Assembly: GCF_024362765.1 (NCBI RefSeq)
Contig: NZ_CP093302.1
Span: 2,603,564-2,667,563 of the forward strand
Direction: 5' to 3'
DNA from: Alkalihalobacillus sp. LMS6
GTDB taxonomy: Bacteria; Bacillota; Bacilli; Bacillales; Bacillaceae_D
DNA length: 64,000 bases
The notes under the pieces are model-generated. The model saw nothing but the letters and a program-made list of their open reading frames with translations, did not search any database and was not told the DNA's origin. Each line of letters opens with the position of its first letter. The stretch's first letter is position 1. This document shows, piece after piece, positions 1-8,882 of this stretch. The translations under genes were made by a program, and so were the position numbers.

Positions 1-224
1 AAATCGCCTCCGTATACCGTGTCATCAAAATGTAAGGCTGGTGAATCGCCTTCCCCTTTTGTATTTACAGCTCCGTTAATTCCACCTTGCGCACAAACGG
101 AGTGCGAACGTTTTACAGGTACAATTGAAAACAGATCAACTGGAACCCCTTTTTCAGCTACTTTTATTGCGGCCATTAATCCGGCTAGACCGCCGCCCAC
201 TACAGCTATTCTACCTTTACTCAT
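1..224 (-). CDS. sdhA: Succinate dehydrogenase flavoprotein subunit, N-terminal part (cut by window edge)
   Basis: The first ~74 residues are visible, starting at the ATG read from 224 down; the gene runs off the left edge. The protein opens with a Rossmann FAD-binding motif (GGGLAGLMAA, about residues 10-19). It continues with RSHSVCAQGG, the segment that carries the histidine covalently bound to FAD in this family. The product is the catalytic subunit of the membrane-bound succinate:menaquinone oxidoreductase (complex II), which oxidises succinate to fumarate. It follows sdhC by 32 bp in the usual Bacillus sdhCAB order. A GGGAGTGG Shine-Dalgarno lies upstream. Identification is firm; only the 5' end can be assessed. 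Confidence 0.96.
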   Translation of the reverse strand, partial: MSKGRIAVVGGGLAGLMAAIKVAEKGVPVDLFSIVPVKRSHSVCAQGGINGAVNTKGEGDSPALHFDDTVYGGD

Positions 225-256
225 TAAGTCCACTCCCTACACGTTGCATGTCTTTT

Positions 257-865
257 TTACACAAATGCTAGAGCCGCAGCGACGCCTACATATGTAAGTG
301 CGATAAATACTGCGATTGATACGTATGTCATGATTTTTTGTGATTTCGGCGTTACTGTAATTCCCCAAGATACGGCAAACGACCATAATCCATTCGCAAA
401 ATGGAATGTCGCTGCAACGATACCAGCTATATAAAATGCAAACATCCAGTTATTTTGTAAGATATCTGCCATCATTTCGTAATTCACTTCTTGACCAAGC
501 ATTGCTTGAACTCTTGTATCCCACACATGCCAAGCAATAAAAATGACTAAAAAGACACCTGATATACGTTGAAGTAAAAACATCCAGTTTCTAAAAAATC
601 CGTAACGGCTTGTGTTGCTCTTTCCTTTAAACGCAATGTAAATACCATAAACTGCGTGGAACATAATTGGCAAAAAGATAACGAAAATCTCAAGCGCATA
701 ACGAAATGGCAAACTTTCCATAAAGTGCGCCGCTTGGTTAAACGCCTCAGGACCTCTAGTTGCAAAATGATTGATCACAAAATGCTGAATTAAGAAAATA
801 CCAATAGGAATAACTCCTAATAACGAATGCAGTCTACGATTAAAATACTCTAAATTACTCGGCAT
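257..865 (-). CDS. sdhC: Succinate dehydrogenase cytochrome b558 subunit
   Basis: A 202-aa, five-helix membrane anchor of succinate:menaquinone reductase that binds two haems and hands electrons to menaquinone. With the start at 865, histidines fall at residues 28, 70, 113 and 155, the four axial haem-ligand positions known in B. subtilis SdhC. The motif GLWSFAVSWGITVTP is also typical. The start at 865 is preferred over a longer reading to 883 because GGAGGG sits at the right distance from it and the length then equals the family's 202 aa. It is the first gene of sdhCAB, with a promoter about 150 bp upstream. Confidence 0.97.
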   Translation of the reverse strand: MPSNLEYFNRRLHSLLGVIPIGIFLIQHFVINHFATRGPEAFNQAAHFMESLPFRYALEIFVIFLPIMFHAVYGIYIAFKGKSNTSRYGFFRNWMFLLQRISGVFLVIFIAWHVWDTRVQAMLGQEVNYEMMADILQNNWMFAFYIAGIVAATFHFANGLWSFAVSWGITVTPKSQKIMTYVSIAVFIALTYVGVAAALAFV

Positions 866-1016
866 ACACGTTTCCCTCCACAAATGTTTTCCAGTTTCTT
901 ACCCCTTTTAGAAATGAATGAAAATTTCTATCTCTTTCGTATAGCAGTACCTCCTACTTCATTTCGCGCCTATTTTCACAAAATCAATAAAACTATGAAA
1001 CAAACAGAACACTTTC

Positions 1017-1045
1017 ATTTTACTCCGAGGGCATTTTCGAGTCAA
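1017..1045 (-). promoter_or_regulatory. Sigma-A promoter of sdhC
   Basis: On the minus strand, -35 TTGACT (1040-1045) and -10 TAAAAT (1017-1022) are separated by 17 bp. Transcription should begin near 1010, giving an untranslated leader of about 145 nt before sdhC. A perfect AGGAGGT at 949-955 in this leader has no start codon at a usable distance. Confidence 0.75.
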
Positions 1046-1115
1046 GAAAACGGATTCAATTCTTATTGATTTAAAAGGGTTTTGAATCTTCAATCGAATT
1101 GGATTTTTAAAAAGG

Positions 1116-1144
1116 CTGACAAACGAGGCAAAGAAATGTACTAT
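1116..1144 (+). promoter_or_regulatory. Sigma-A promoter of yslB
   Basis: CTGACA (1116-1121), a 17-bp spacer and TACTAT (1139-1144). The expected transcript start (~1151) lies within or just after the AGAAGGAG stretch at 1146-1153. That stretch is therefore unlikely to serve as a ribosome binding site for the upstream TTG at 1159, which favours the ATG at 1180. Confidence 0.65.
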
Positions 1145-1179
1145 AGAAGGAGCAATTTTTGAAACAAAGAGGTGCTGTT

Positions 1180-1581
1180 ATGAGTGAATCAACCAATGAT
1201 TTTGTAGGCTACGACTTAATTCGAAATGATGTGCTGCAGCTCGTTCTCGGCAAAGAGCATGATCAACTATTATACTGGGTAGGAAAATCGTTAGCGCGTA
1301 AATACAAATTAGAAAAAGTAGAAGAATTACATACGTTTTTTGAACAAGTTTATTGGGGAGAATTGCATCTTTCCAAACAGAAAAAAAATGAATGGCATTT
1401 TGATTTAAGCGGAGACTGGATGACAAAGGATGATGAGCGTTCTTATCAACTAGAAGCAGGTTTTCTAGCAGAAACCCTTGAAACCCATTTTGCCATTGCT
1501 ACGGCAGCTACTTTTGTGAAAAAAGGGAAGACAGTTCGCTTCACGGTTCATTTCGACCATAAAGATACGTTAGCGGTGTAA
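1180..1581 (+). CDS. yslB: YslB family protein (DUF2507)
   Basis: A 133-aa soluble protein of the YslB/DUF2507 family, related to small ligand-binding V4R-like domains; no reaction is established. The family block YWVGKSLARKY lies at about residues 32-42 and QLEAGFLAE in the second half. A TTG at 1159 would add seven residues, but the ATG at 1180 has AGAGGTG correctly spaced. It is divergent from sdhC and convergent with uvrC, as in B. subtilis except that lysC, which stands between yslB and uvrC there, is absent. Confidence 0.85.
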   Translation: MSESTNDFVGYDLIRNDVLQLVLGKEHDQLLYWVGKSLARKYKLEKVEELHTFFEQVYWGELHLSKQKKNEWHFDLSGDWMTKDDERSYQLEAGFLAETLETHFAIATAATFVKKGKTVRFTVHFDHKDTLAV

Positions 1582-1584
1582 ATT

Positions 1585-1621
1585 AAAAAAACTGCAGTTT
1601 ATGATTCAGACTGCAGTTTTT
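1585..1621. terminator. Bidirectional terminator between yslB and uvrC
   Basis: Inverted repeat AAAAACTGCAGT (1586-1598 region) against ACTGCAGTTTTT (1610-1621) with an 11-nt loop. It has A- and T-tracts on both sides, so it can work in either direction. The last codons of uvrC lie inside the hairpin. Confidence 0.8.
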
Positions 1622-3374
1622 CATATACTAGTTTTGCGACTGATTTTGGCACATATGCTTCCAATTGCGCCATGTCCGCTTCACGCATTTTTTTTACTGA
1701 ACCAAATGCTTTTAAAAGCGTTCGCTTACGCTTTTCACCGACTCCAGGTATATCGTCCAACTGCGATTGAAAGAAACTTTTTGATCGTGTTTGCCTGTGA
1801 AACGTAATTGCAAATCGATGGACTTCGTCTTGAATACGTTGTAGCAAGTAAAATTCAAGACTGTCTCGCTTTAAGGGCACAATTTCAGGAGGATTCCCCA
1901 TTAATAGTTGTGACGTTTTGTGCTTCGCATCTTTCGCCAATCCGCAAACAGGAATGGTTAGCCCAAGCTCGTCTTCCAGTACTTCTTTTGCAGCAGAAAT
2001 TTGCCCACTCCCTCCATCAATGACGACGAGATCTGGTAATGGAGCCTCTTCTTTTAACAAGCGAAGATAGCGTCTACGGACGACTTCTCGCATCGATCCG
2101 TAGTCATCTGGACCTTCTACCGTTTTTATTTTATATTTGCGGTAGTGCTTACGTGCTGGCTTTCCATCGATGAACGTGACCATCGCAGAAACCGGATCAA
2201 CTCCTTGAATATTTGAATTATCAAACGCCTCAATTCGATAAGGTGGATGGATATTCATCGCCGTTCCTAAACGTTCAACGGCTTTAATCGTCCGTTCCTC
2301 ATCACGCTCAATTAACGAAAATTTTTCCTTCAGCGCAATCGCAGCATTTTCTTCCGCTAAATCAAGCAAAGATTTTTTTTGCCCTCTTTTTGGCTGTGTT
2401 ACTTTGATCTCTAAAAGCTCTGTAAGTAAGTCAGCATCTACAGTCTCAGACACAAACACTTCTTTAGGCTTGACGTGATTTTTTTCCAAATAAAATTGGG
2501 CAATGAACGTGAGTAGCTCTTCGGTTGCCTCTTGATAAATCGGAAATAACGAAACATCTCGCTCAATTAATCGCCCTTGACGAACAAAGAATACTTGTAC
2601 GCACATCCAGCCTTTATCATAGGTAAAGCCAAATACATCCCGGTCTGATTGATCGGTGAACGACATTTTTTGTTTCTCCATGACCTTGTCCATGTGAATA
2701 AGCGTATCTCTCAGTTCTTGGGCGCGTTCAAAATCAAGCTTTTCCGCCGCTTCCGTCATCTTCGTTTGTAAACTTTCTTTAATTTCCGTATGACCATATT
2801 TTAGAAACCGCGTAATTTCTTGAATCATTTCTTGGTTTTGTTTATCTGTCACTTCATATACACAAGGCGCGAGGCATTGACCGATATGGTAGTACAAACA
2901 AACGGAATCAGGCATTTTCCGGCATTTTCTTAGTGGGTAAAGCCGATCTAACAACTTTTTCGTTTCTGAAGCGGCTCCAGCATTCGGATAAGGACCGAAA
3001 TACTTTCCACCATCTTTTTTTACTTGTCGCGTAATGACAAGGCGTGGGTGTGTTTCATTCGTGATTTTAATGTATGGAAAGCTTTTATCGTCTTTCAGCA
3101 AAACATTATACTTAGGATCGTGCTTTTTTATTAACGTCAGCTCAAGGATTAACGCTTCAATATTAGTAGAGGTGACAATGTATTCAAAATCATGAATTTC
3201 TGAAACCAAACGCTGTGTTTTCGTATCATGACTTCCGGTAAAGTATGAGCGAACGCGATTTTTTAACACTTTCGCTTTTCCTACATAAATAATTGTGCCT
3301 TGCCGATCTTTCATTAAGTAGCAACCGGGTTTATCAGGAAGAAGCGGAAGTTTATTTTGAATGGTATCCGTCAT
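1599..3374 (-). CDS. uvrC: UvrABC excinuclease subunit C
   Basis: A 591-aa nucleotide-excision-repair nuclease that makes the two incisions flanking a lesion after UvrA/UvrB loading. Visible are the N-terminal GIY-YIG domain (PGCYLMKD then IIYVGKA, about residues 15-40), a cysteine-rich stretch near 150-170, the UVR motif ([12 protein letters not shown], near 210-225), the RNase-H-like C-terminal nuclease region with [10 protein letters not shown], and a helix-hairpin-helix end ([20 protein letters not shown]). The ATG at 3374 follows GGGGGA by 6 nt; an in-frame TTG two codons upstream is less well placed. No separate promoter is evident between it and the trxA terminator, so read-through from trxA is likely. 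Confidence 0.97.
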   Translation of the reverse strand: MTDTIQNKLPLLPDKPGCYLMKDRQGTIIYVGKAKVLKNRVRSYFTGSHDTKTQRLVSEIHDFEYIVTSTNIEALILELTLIKKHDPKYNVLLKDDKSFPYIKITNETHPRLVITRQVKKDGGKYFGPYPNAGAASETKKLLDRLYPLRKCRKMPDSVCLYYHIGQCLAPCVYEVTDKQNQEMIQEITRFLKYGHTEIKESLQTKMTEAAEKLDFERAQELRDTLIHMDKVMEKQKMSFTDQSDRDVFGFTYDKGWMCVQVFFVRQGRLIERDVSLFPIYQEATEELLTFIAQFYLEKNHVKPKEVFVSETVDADLLTELLEIKVTQPKRGQKKSLLDLAEENAAIALKEKFSLIERDEERTIKAVERLGTAMNIHPPYRIEAFDNSNIQGVDPVSAMVTFIDGKPARKHYRKYKIKTVEGPDDYGSMREVVRRRYLRLLKEEAPLPDLVVIDGGSGQISAAKEVLEDELGLTIPVCGLAKDAKHKTSQLLMGNPPEIVPLKRDSLEFYLLQRIQDEVHRFAITFHRQTRSKSFFQSQLDDIPGVGEKRKRTLLKAFGSVKKMREADMAQLEAYVPKSVAKLVYEKLQSES

Positions 3375-3393
3375 AAACAATCCCCCTACGTGT

Positions 3394-3424
3394 AAAAAAA
3401 CCGCCTCCCTTTAAAAGAAGGCGG
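3394..3424 (-). terminator. Terminator after trxA
   Basis: CCGCCT (3401-3406) pairs with AGGCGG (3419-3424). On the minus strand the stem is followed by seven T residues. It lies 20 bp before the uvrC start. Confidence 0.75.
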
Positions 3425-3430
3425 ATCGTT

Positions 3431-3745
3431 TTACATTTGTTTGTTAAGAAGTTCAGCTAGTGCTTCTTTTGGTTGGAAGCCTACTGCTTTATCGACTACT
3501 TCACCGTCTTTAAGAACAAGTAATGTTGGAATGCTCATGACGCCGAATTTGCCAGCTGTTTCTTGGTTTTCATCAACGTCGACTTTTACAATCTTTGCTG
3601 AATCGCCAAGATCTCCATCTAACTCTTCTAAAACAGGTGCAATCATTTTACAAGGTCCACACCAAGGTGCCCAAAAGTCTACAAGAACGACTCCGTCTTT
3701 TGTTTCATCTGCGAAATTTTGATCAGTTGCATTTACAATTGCCAT
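3431..3745 (-). CDS. trxA: Thioredoxin
   Basis: A 104-aa cytoplasmic thiol-disulfide reductant with the WCGPC active site at residues 28-32 and the cis-proline segment MSIPT near residue 75. This is the normal length for thioredoxin 1. The start at 3745 has AAAGGGGATTT just upstream; the 22 extra residues of the longer open frame would cross the promoter. It serves ribonucleotide reductase and general redox homeostasis. It sits between the etf operon and uvrC, as in B. subtilis, with its own promoter and terminator. Confidence 0.98.
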   Translation of the reverse strand: MAIVNATDQNFADETKDGVVLVDFWAPWCGPCKMIAPVLEELDGDLGDSAKIVKVDVDENQETAGKFGVMSIPTLLVLKDGEVVDKAVGFQPKEALAELLNKQM

Positions 3746-3778
3746 TTTAAAATCCCCTTTCCATAAAAACGTACTTAA

Positions 3779-3787
3779 AGTATAACA
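3779..3787 (-). promoter_or_regulatory. Extended -10 promoter of trxA
   Basis: Minus-strand TGTTATACT forms an extended -10 (TGnTATACT) about 35 bp before the trxA start. The -35 region at 17 bp (TTTCTT) is poor, so the TG extension probably compensates. Confidence 0.5.
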
Positions 3788-3871
3788 CTCCAGTTTAAAG
3801 CAAGAAAACAATATGCTCGTTAATTAGAGTGCCCACTGTTGATTTATGATAAACGATAAAGATTAAAAAGA

Positions 3872-3899
3872 AAAGTCACTTGCTCACGCAAGTGACTTT
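3872..3899 (-). terminator. Terminator after etfA
   Basis: A perfect 12-bp stem, AAAGTCACTTGC (3872-3883) with GCAAGTGACTTT (3888-3899) and a TCAC loop. On the minus strand it ends in TTTTCTTTTT. Confidence 0.9.
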
Positions 3900-3903
3900 A
3901 TGA

Positions 3904-4869
3904 TTAGTTTGTAACGAGTACGTTGCGTAATTCTTCTGTCAGAAGCGGCACAATTTCAAATAAATCGCCAACTATGCCGTAATCCGCAACATCAAAAATT
4001 GGTGCTTCAGGATCTTTATTAATCGCAACGATGACTTTTGAATTTGACATTCCGGCTAAATGCTGGATAGCTCCAGACAAACCAATCGCAAAATACAGAT
4101 CTGGCGTTACGACTTTCCCCGTTTGCCCGATTTGAAGCGAATAATCACAATATTCCGCGTCACATGCACCACGAGAGGCACCAATTGCGCCACCAAGAAG
4201 CTCGGCTAATTCTTCAAGAGGTTTAAAGCCATCTTCACTTTTAACGCCTCTACCGCCAGCAACAATGACATTGGCTTCAGATAAATCGACTCCACCAGTT
4301 GCTTTTTTCACAACATCTTTTACAATCGTTCGTAAATCTTTAATATCGACAGAAAGGGTCTCAACCTCACCTGTGCTGCCTTCAGTTTTTTCTGGAGCGG
4401 CTATATTGTTTGGACGAATCGTTACAATCAATTTTTCATTTTCCGTTGTACGTTTCTCGAACGCTTTTCCGGAATAAATCGGTCTTGTAAATTGACCATC
4501 CTCGATGCCAACAACGTCAGAGAAAAGCGCCGCATCCATCTTTACTGCTAGACGTGGAGAAATATCTTTACCAATTGACGTATGACCTAGTACAACCGCA
4601 TCTGGACTTTCTTTGTCAAACACTTGGAGCAGTGCTTGCTTGTATCCATCTGTCGTGTAATGTTTTAAGTCACCGTTTTCAACTGCAATGACGCGATCCG
4701 CTCCATATGCAAATAATTCTTTTGCTAGGTCTTTAATCGCATCTCCAGCTAAAACTGCTACAACTTCGCCACCGTCAGCAAGTTGTTTTGCTGCGCCAAT
4801 CGATTCAAAAGAAACATTTCGTAATTCCCCATTTTTTGCTTCTGCAATGACAAGTGTTTTTTTACTCAT
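3904..4869 (-). CDS. etfA: Electron transfer flavoprotein, alpha subunit
   Basis: A 321-aa subunit that binds the redox FAD and passes electrons from acyl-CoA dehydrogenases to the quinone pool. The C-terminal FAD domain shows [12 protein letters not shown] (about 205-216), [37 protein letters not shown] and [20 protein letters not shown], all family hallmarks. It follows etfB by 14 bp, with AAGGAGGG before the ATG. It is the last gene of fadR-fadB-etfB-etfA, so FadR should control it with the rest of beta-oxidation. Confidence 0.97.
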   Translation of the reverse strand: MSKKTLVIAEAKNGELRNVSFESIGAAKQLADGGEVVAVLAGDAIKDLAKELFAYGADRVIAVENGDLKHYTTDGYKQALLQVFDKESPDAVVLGHTSIGKDISPRLAVKMDAALFSDVVGIEDGQFTRPIYSGKAFEKRTTENEKLIVTIRPNNIAAPEKTEGSTGEVETLSVDIKDLRTIVKDVVKKATGGVDLSEANVIVAGGRGVKSEDGFKPLEELAELLGGAIGASRGACDAEYCDYSLQIGQTGKVVTPDLYFAIGLSGAIQHLAGMSNSKVIVAINKDPEAPIFDVADYGIVGDLFEIVPLLTEELRNVLVTN

Positions 4870-4883
4870 GTCGTGTGCCCTCC

Positions 4884-5654
4884 TTATATCACTTTTGCTT
4901 CAGATCGTAATAATGAAACGAGTTCTTTCACTTGCTCGTTTGGTTCACCTTCTAATTTTTTGCCGGCTTGTTTTTCAGGTGGCAAGTACACTTCGCTCAC
5001 CGTTGTTTTTGCTTCAACATCATCTTCATCTACATCTAGATCATCAAGATCGAGCGTTTCAAGTGGTTTTTTCTTTGCTTTCATAATCCCTGGAAGCGAT
5101 GGATAACGAGGCTCATTTAACCCTTGCTGTGCTGTTACAAGAAGAGGGAGTTGCGCCTCAAGCTTTTCTTCGTCCCCTTCAACATCACGTACGATTGTCG
5201 CTGTTTGCCCGTCAATTGAAAGATCAGTAATAGTCGTTACTTGAGCAATATCTAATAGTTCAGCCAAACGTGGTCCAACTTGACCGGACCCACCATCAAC
5301 CGCAACGTTTCCTGCAAGAATAATGTCAAATTCTTGATCTTTAAAATAAGCGTGTAGCAAAGATGCCGTCGTAAATGGATCGCTTTCTTCTACATCTTCA
5401 CGATCTAATAAAACTGCTTTGTCAGCACCCATCGCCAATGCCGTACGTAACTGCTTTTCAGCGTCTTCTTCTCCGACTGTCACAACCGTTACTTCGCCAC
5501 CGTGCTCATCACGAAGTACAAGCGCTTCTTCAACTGCATATTCATCATAAGGATTAATGATAAATTCAGCTCCATCTTCCTGTACTCGACCATTTGAAAT
5601 TGAAATTTTCTCCTCTGTGTCAAATGTGCGTTTTAAAATAACATAAATATTCAT
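4884..5654 (-). CDS. etfB: Electron transfer flavoprotein, beta subunit
   Basis: A 256-aa partner of EtfA that binds AMP and helps form the heterodimer accepting electrons from acyl-CoA dehydrogenases. Diagnostic segments are NPYDEYAVEEAL (about 34-45), VTVVTVGEEDAEKQLRTALAMGADKAVLL and LAGNVAVDGGSGQVGPRLAELL. The ATG at 5654 has AGAGGAGG upstream; a 36-residue N-terminal extension of the open frame overlaps fadB and is not expected to be translated. It lies between fadB and etfA with 14-16 bp gaps. Confidence 0.97.
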   Translation of the reverse strand: MNIYVILKRTFDTEEKISISNGRVQEDGAEFIINPYDEYAVEEALVLRDEHGGEVTVVTVGEEDAEKQLRTALAMGADKAVLLDREDVEESDPFTTASLLHAYFKDQEFDIILAGNVAVDGGSGQVGPRLAELLDIAQVTTITDLSIDGQTATIVRDVEGDEEKLEAQLPLLVTAQQGLNEPRYPSLPGIMKAKKKPLETLDLDDLDVDEDDVEAKTTVSEVYLPPEKQAGKKLEGEPNEQVKELVSLLRSEAKVI

Positions 5655-5670
5655 GCTTGAACCTCCTCTA

Positions 5671-6441
5671 TTAGTTCCCGTTAAAAACAGGTTTTCTTTT
5701 TTCCAAAAACGCTTGAACGCCTTCTTTACGGTCCTCGCGCTTAAATACTTCCGCAAACGCATCCCGCTCTTTTTCTAAGCCTACGGTTAACTCATTATCA
5801 CTTTCATGTACAAGGGATAATGTTTTTTCAACCGTTAAAGGGCTTTTCGTTGCAATGACTCTAGCGAGGGACATGGCATGTGAAAAAAGTTCTTCTTCTG
5901 GTACGACGTGATTTACAAGACCGAGAAGATACGCTTCTTCTGCGCCAATAGGTTCACTCGTTAGCATAAGTTCAGTCGCTTTTGCTTTCCCAATTAATTT
6001 CGGCAAGCGCTGCGTCCCTCCAAAACCAGGAATTAAGCCAAGGTTTAATTCTGGCAGGCCTAGCTTAGTTCCCTTCGCTGCTAGACGGATGTGGCAAGCT
6101 AGGGCTAGTTCAAGTCCTCCACCTAGCGCTGCGCCGTGAATAGCTGCAATAACAGGCTTTGGTGCGTTTTCAATTTTTGAAAACGTTTCTTGCCCGGTTC
6201 GACCGAGTTGAGCAAATTCTTGATCGTCTTTAACGTCTGTAAATTCTTTAATATCTGCGCCTGCCGCGAAGAACCTTCCCTCTCCGTTTAACACAACTAC
6301 CTTAATCTCTTCATCTTTGTATACGTTTTCAAAAATCTCGTCTAATTCTGCCATCACTGCTCGTGACAGTGCGTTGGCAGGAGGACGGGTCAACGTTACA
6401 ACCGCAACACCATCCTCAACCTTCCACGCAACATTCTCCAT
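5671..6441 (-). CDS. fadB: Enoyl-CoA hydratase of fatty-acid degradation
   Basis: A 256-aa crotonase-fold enzyme hydrating trans-2-enoyl-CoA in beta-oxidation. It shows the oxyanion-hole segment GRFFAAGADIKEF (about 58-70), the GALGGGLELALACHIRLA block with a catalytic-type glutamate (about 105-122), and LPELNLGLIPGFGGTQRLPKLIG. The ATG at 6441 follows GGAGAGGAG by about 9 nt; a TTG three codons upstream directly abuts the Shine-Dalgarno and is unlikely. It sits second in the fadR-fadB-etfB-etfA unit. Short-chain paralogues exist in bacilli, so the exact substrate chain length is inferred from context. Confidence 0.93.
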   Translation of the reverse strand: MENVAWKVEDGVAVVTLTRPPANALSRAVMAELDEIFENVYKDEEIKVVVLNGEGRFFAAGADIKEFTDVKDDQEFAQLGRTGQETFSKIENAPKPVIAAIHGAALGGGLELALACHIRLAAKGTKLGLPELNLGLIPGFGGTQRLPKLIGKAKATELMLTSEPIGAEEAYLLGLVNHVVPEEELFSHAMSLARVIATKSPLTVEKTLSLVHESDNELTVGLEKERDAFAEVFKREDRKEGVQAFLEKRKPVFNGN

Positions 6442-6458
6442 TCTTTTCAACTCCTCTC

Positions 6459-7046
6459 CTAGCGTCCAGTTAACCCGTGTAAGAGCATTTTTTGGACTGT
6501 ATGTGTTTGTTTTTTAAGCGAGAACTTCCCTTCAGACATCACCCAATTTGATACAACCTCATCAAGTGTGCCGAAGATCATTTGTCTCGCCAATAAAGGA
6601 TCTAAGTCGACATAAAACGTGCCGTGCTCTTTCCCTTCTTGTACTATTTCGTCTATTAAGAGAAGATATCCTTTTAAAACTTGATTTATTCTTTGTCTCA
6701 ATTCTACTTTTGACTGCCTTAATTCCAGCTGAGTCACAACTGCTAGATGATAATCTTTTTCTAATTGAGAGAAATGAGACGAAATTAATACTTTCAGCTT
6801 ATCTTCAATTGTTTTTTCTTTTTCAATTTTGAGCTTGCTTGTCTCCACAAAAGCGCCCATTTTTTCATCAAATAAAGAAATCAAAATGTCTTCTTTATTC
6901 TTGAAGTATAAATAGATCGTTCCATCTGCTACTCCGGCTTCTTTTGCAATTTTAGAAACTTGCGCTTGATGAAACCCATGCTTCGCTATGACGAGAACAG
7001 CAGCATCAATGATTTGATCAAATTTTTGACCTTTACGTTTACTCAA
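6459..7046 (-). CDS. fadR: TetR-family fatty-acid degradation repressor FadR
   Basis: A 195-aa TetR regulator. The N-terminal helix-turn-helix (IIDAAVLVIAKHGFHQAQVSKIAKEAGVADGT split about residues 10-40, then IYLYFKNKEDIL) closely follows B. subtilis FadR, as does the ligand-domain segment VVTQLELRQS. Family knowledge: it represses fad genes and is released by long-chain acyl-CoA. The start is a TTG at 7046 with GGGAGAG upstream; the longer ATG reading would begin inside the operator. It has a consensus promoter and a 20-bp palindromic operator just upstream, so it should autoregulate and control fadB and etfBA. Confidence 0.95.
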   Translation of the reverse strand: MSKRKGQKFDQIIDAAVLVIAKHGFHQAQVSKIAKEAGVADGTIYLYFKNKEDILISLFDEKMGAFVETSKLKIEKEKTIEDKLKVLISSHFSQLEKDYHLAVVTQLELRQSKVELRQRINQVLKGYLLLIDEIVQEGKEHGTFYVDLDPLLARQMIFGTLDEVVSNWVMSEGKFSLKKQTHTVQKMLLHGLTGR

Positions 7047-7069
7047 TACAATCTCTCCCTGCAACAAAC

Positions 7070-7089
7070 ATGAATGAATATTCATTCAT
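7070..7089. promoter_or_regulatory. FadR operator
   Basis: The perfect 20-bp palindrome ATGAATGAATATTCATTCAT matches the Bacillus FadR box consensus TGAATGAATANTCATTCA. It lies immediately downstream of the fadR -10, about +1 to +20, where binding would block initiation or clearance. Confidence 0.92.
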
Positions 7090-7095
7090 AATTTG

Positions 7096-7124
7096 ATTAT
7101 AATAAATGAGAGCTCTATTGTCAA
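7096..7124 (-). promoter_or_regulatory. Consensus sigma-A promoter of fadR-fadB-etfBA
   Basis: Perfect TTGACA (7119-7124), 17-bp spacer, perfect TATAAT (7096-7101), read on the minus strand. Such a strong promoter implies that the adjacent FadR operator provides the control. Confidence 0.93.
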
Positions 7125-7135
7125 ATGATCTAAGA

Positions 7136-7174
7136 AAAGGTTTCCTTGCTCGCCACTCGCTGAGCAAAGAAACC
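7136..7174 (-). terminator. Terminator after lcfA
   Basis: Imperfect stem GGTTTCcTTGCTC (7139-7151) with GAGCAAaGAAACC (7162-7174), followed on the minus strand by TTTTCTT. It overlaps no coding sequence and separates lcfA from the fadR promoter. Confidence 0.82.
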
Positions 7175-7181
7175 ATTTTCT

Positions 7182-8882
7182 CTAGGCTTGCTTTTTTTTC
7201 TGCGAGTCTTCCTTTGTTCGTTCTTCATCTAATAATACTCTCTTTAATATTTTACCTGTTAGTGTAGCGGGCAGTTCACTTCGAAATTCATAGAGCTTCG
7301 GTAGCTTAAATGCTGCCATCCGCTTCGCACAATAGGCTTTTAAATCTGCTTCTGTCATTGTTGATCCTTCTTTTAACACAACAAACGCTTTAACTGTTTC
7401 GCCTCGGTATTCATCTGGAACACCGACAACCGCCGCTTGAACAACCTCTTCATGCTCGTATAATACTTCTTCAATTTCCCGTGGATAAATATTATAACCA
7501 CTGGCAATAATTAGTTCTTTCTTACGGTCTACTATATACACATAGCCATCTTCATCCATTTTGCCCATGTCGCCACTTTTAAACCAGTCTCCATGGAATG
7601 TCTGACTCGTATCTTCTGGTCGATTCCAATACCCAGTCATGACTTGAGGGCCTTTTATAAATACTTCACCAATGTCCCCTGTTTCCGCCGGGCCATCTTT
7701 CTCTGCAGAATAAATCATAATTTCTGTGTCTGGCCAAGGAATGCCGACACTCCCTGGTTTCCGCTTATCCCAAATTGGGTTTGCACATGCAACAGGAGAG
7801 GTTTCTGTCAAACCATATCCTTCAACAATTCGGCCATTTGTTAGTTTTTCGAATTTCTGCTGGACTTCTTGCGGAAGCGCTGCGGCACCACTAATACAGG
7901 CGTTAACAGACGTTAAGTCATATTCACCGATATCGTCTTGTTTACACAATGCAATGTACATGGTTGGTGCACCAGGAAATAGCGTTACCTTTTGCTTTTC
8001 AATTGTTTTTAACACGTCTTTTGGATTAAACCGCGGTAATAAAACCATCGTTTGACTTTTCATTACTGCTACGTTCATTACCGTCGTCATTCCATATACA
8101 TGGAAAAACGGCATCACACCGAGGACTCTTTCCTTCCCAGGCTCTGCTTTATAAAGCCATGCATCGCATTGCTGTGCATTCACAACGAGATTATAGTGTG
8201 TAAGCATAACACCTTTTGCTAGCCCTGTTGTACCACCAGTGTACTGAAGCAACGCAAGGTCTGAACTCGAAACAGAAACATTGGGATCTTCTGCCTTGCC
8301 TTCTTTAATCAGTTTAGTAAAGCTTAATATCCGTTCAGAATACTCAACCTTCACTTTTGGAATCCCTTGCTTTTTTTGAACAAGCGGAAACAATAGCCCT
8401 TTAGGAAATGGTAAGTAATCAGGTATACCGGTTACAATGACAAGCTCAACGGGCGTTTGATCCATTACTTTTTGCACTCGGGGAAGAACGGAATTCAAAC
8501 AAAGAATAAGTTTAGCCCCAGAGTCGGAAAGTTGATGCTGTAGCTCTCTTTCCACATACAATGGGTTCACTTGAACAACAATACCACCTGCCATTAAAAT
8601 GCCATAGTAGCTTATGATTGATTGCGGCGAATTTGGCAACATGACAGCCACACGATCGCCCTTTTTCACCCCCAGTTTCACAAGTTGATTTGCAAATCGT
8701 AACGCTTCATTATGCAAATCTTCATATGTCATTGACTTGCCTAGAAAATGAACAGCCTCATGTTCAGGATACTTTTTGGCAGATTCAGTGAAAAAATATT
8801 GCAATGGATGCTTATCATAATTGATTGATTCCTTCACACTAGTTGGATAGTGCTTCGTCCATCTTTTTTCAACAGTCTCCAT
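7182..8882 (-). CDS. lcfA: Long-chain fatty-acid-CoA ligase
   Basis: A 566-aa AMP-forming acyl-CoA synthetase that activates fatty acids at the membrane before beta-oxidation. Adenylation motifs are visible: the P-loop-like YTGGTTGLAKGVMLTH (about 214-229), GYGLTETSP (about 349-357), and DRKKELIIASGYNIYPREIEE (split; about 457-475), with a C-terminal TGKILKRVL carrying the catalytic lysine. The ATG follows AAGGAGGAG. Its own promoter carries a cre site, and a terminator follows. In B. subtilis the gene heads the fadR-fadB-etfBA operon, so here it appears transcriptionally detached. Confidence 0.95.
   Translation of the reverse strand: METVEKRWTKHYPTSVKESINYDKHPLQYFFTESAKKYPEHEAVHFLGKSMTYEDLHNEALRFANQLVKLGVKKGDRVAVMLPNSPQSIISYYGILMAGGIVVQVNPLYVERELQHQLSDSGAKLILCLNSVLPRVQKVMDQTPVELVIVTGIPDYLPFPKGLLFPLVQKKQGIPKVKVEYSERILSFTKLIKEGKAEDPNVSVSSSDLALLQYTGGTTGLAKGVMLTHYNLVVNAQQCDAWLYKAEPGKERVLGVMPFFHVYGMTTVMNVAVMKSQTMVLLPRFNPKDVLKTIEKQKVTLFPGAPTMYIALCKQDDIGEYDLTSVNACISGAAALPQEVQQKFEKLTNGRIVEGYGLTETSPVACANPIWDKRKPGSVGIPWPDTEIMIYSAEKDGPAETGDIGEVFIKGPQVMTGYWNRPEDTSQTFHGDWFKSGDMGKMDEDGYVYIVDRKKELIIASGYNIYPREIEEVLYEHEEVVQAAVVGVPDEYRGETVKAFVVLKEGSTMTEADLKAYCAKRMAAFKLPKLYEFRSELPATLTGKILKRVLLDEERTKEDSQKKKQA

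Noticed and set aside
1159-1581. Longer yslB reading from TTG at 1159
   Set aside because: Its apparent Shine-Dalgarno lies at or before the predicted transcript start, while the ATG at 1180 has its own AGAGGTG.
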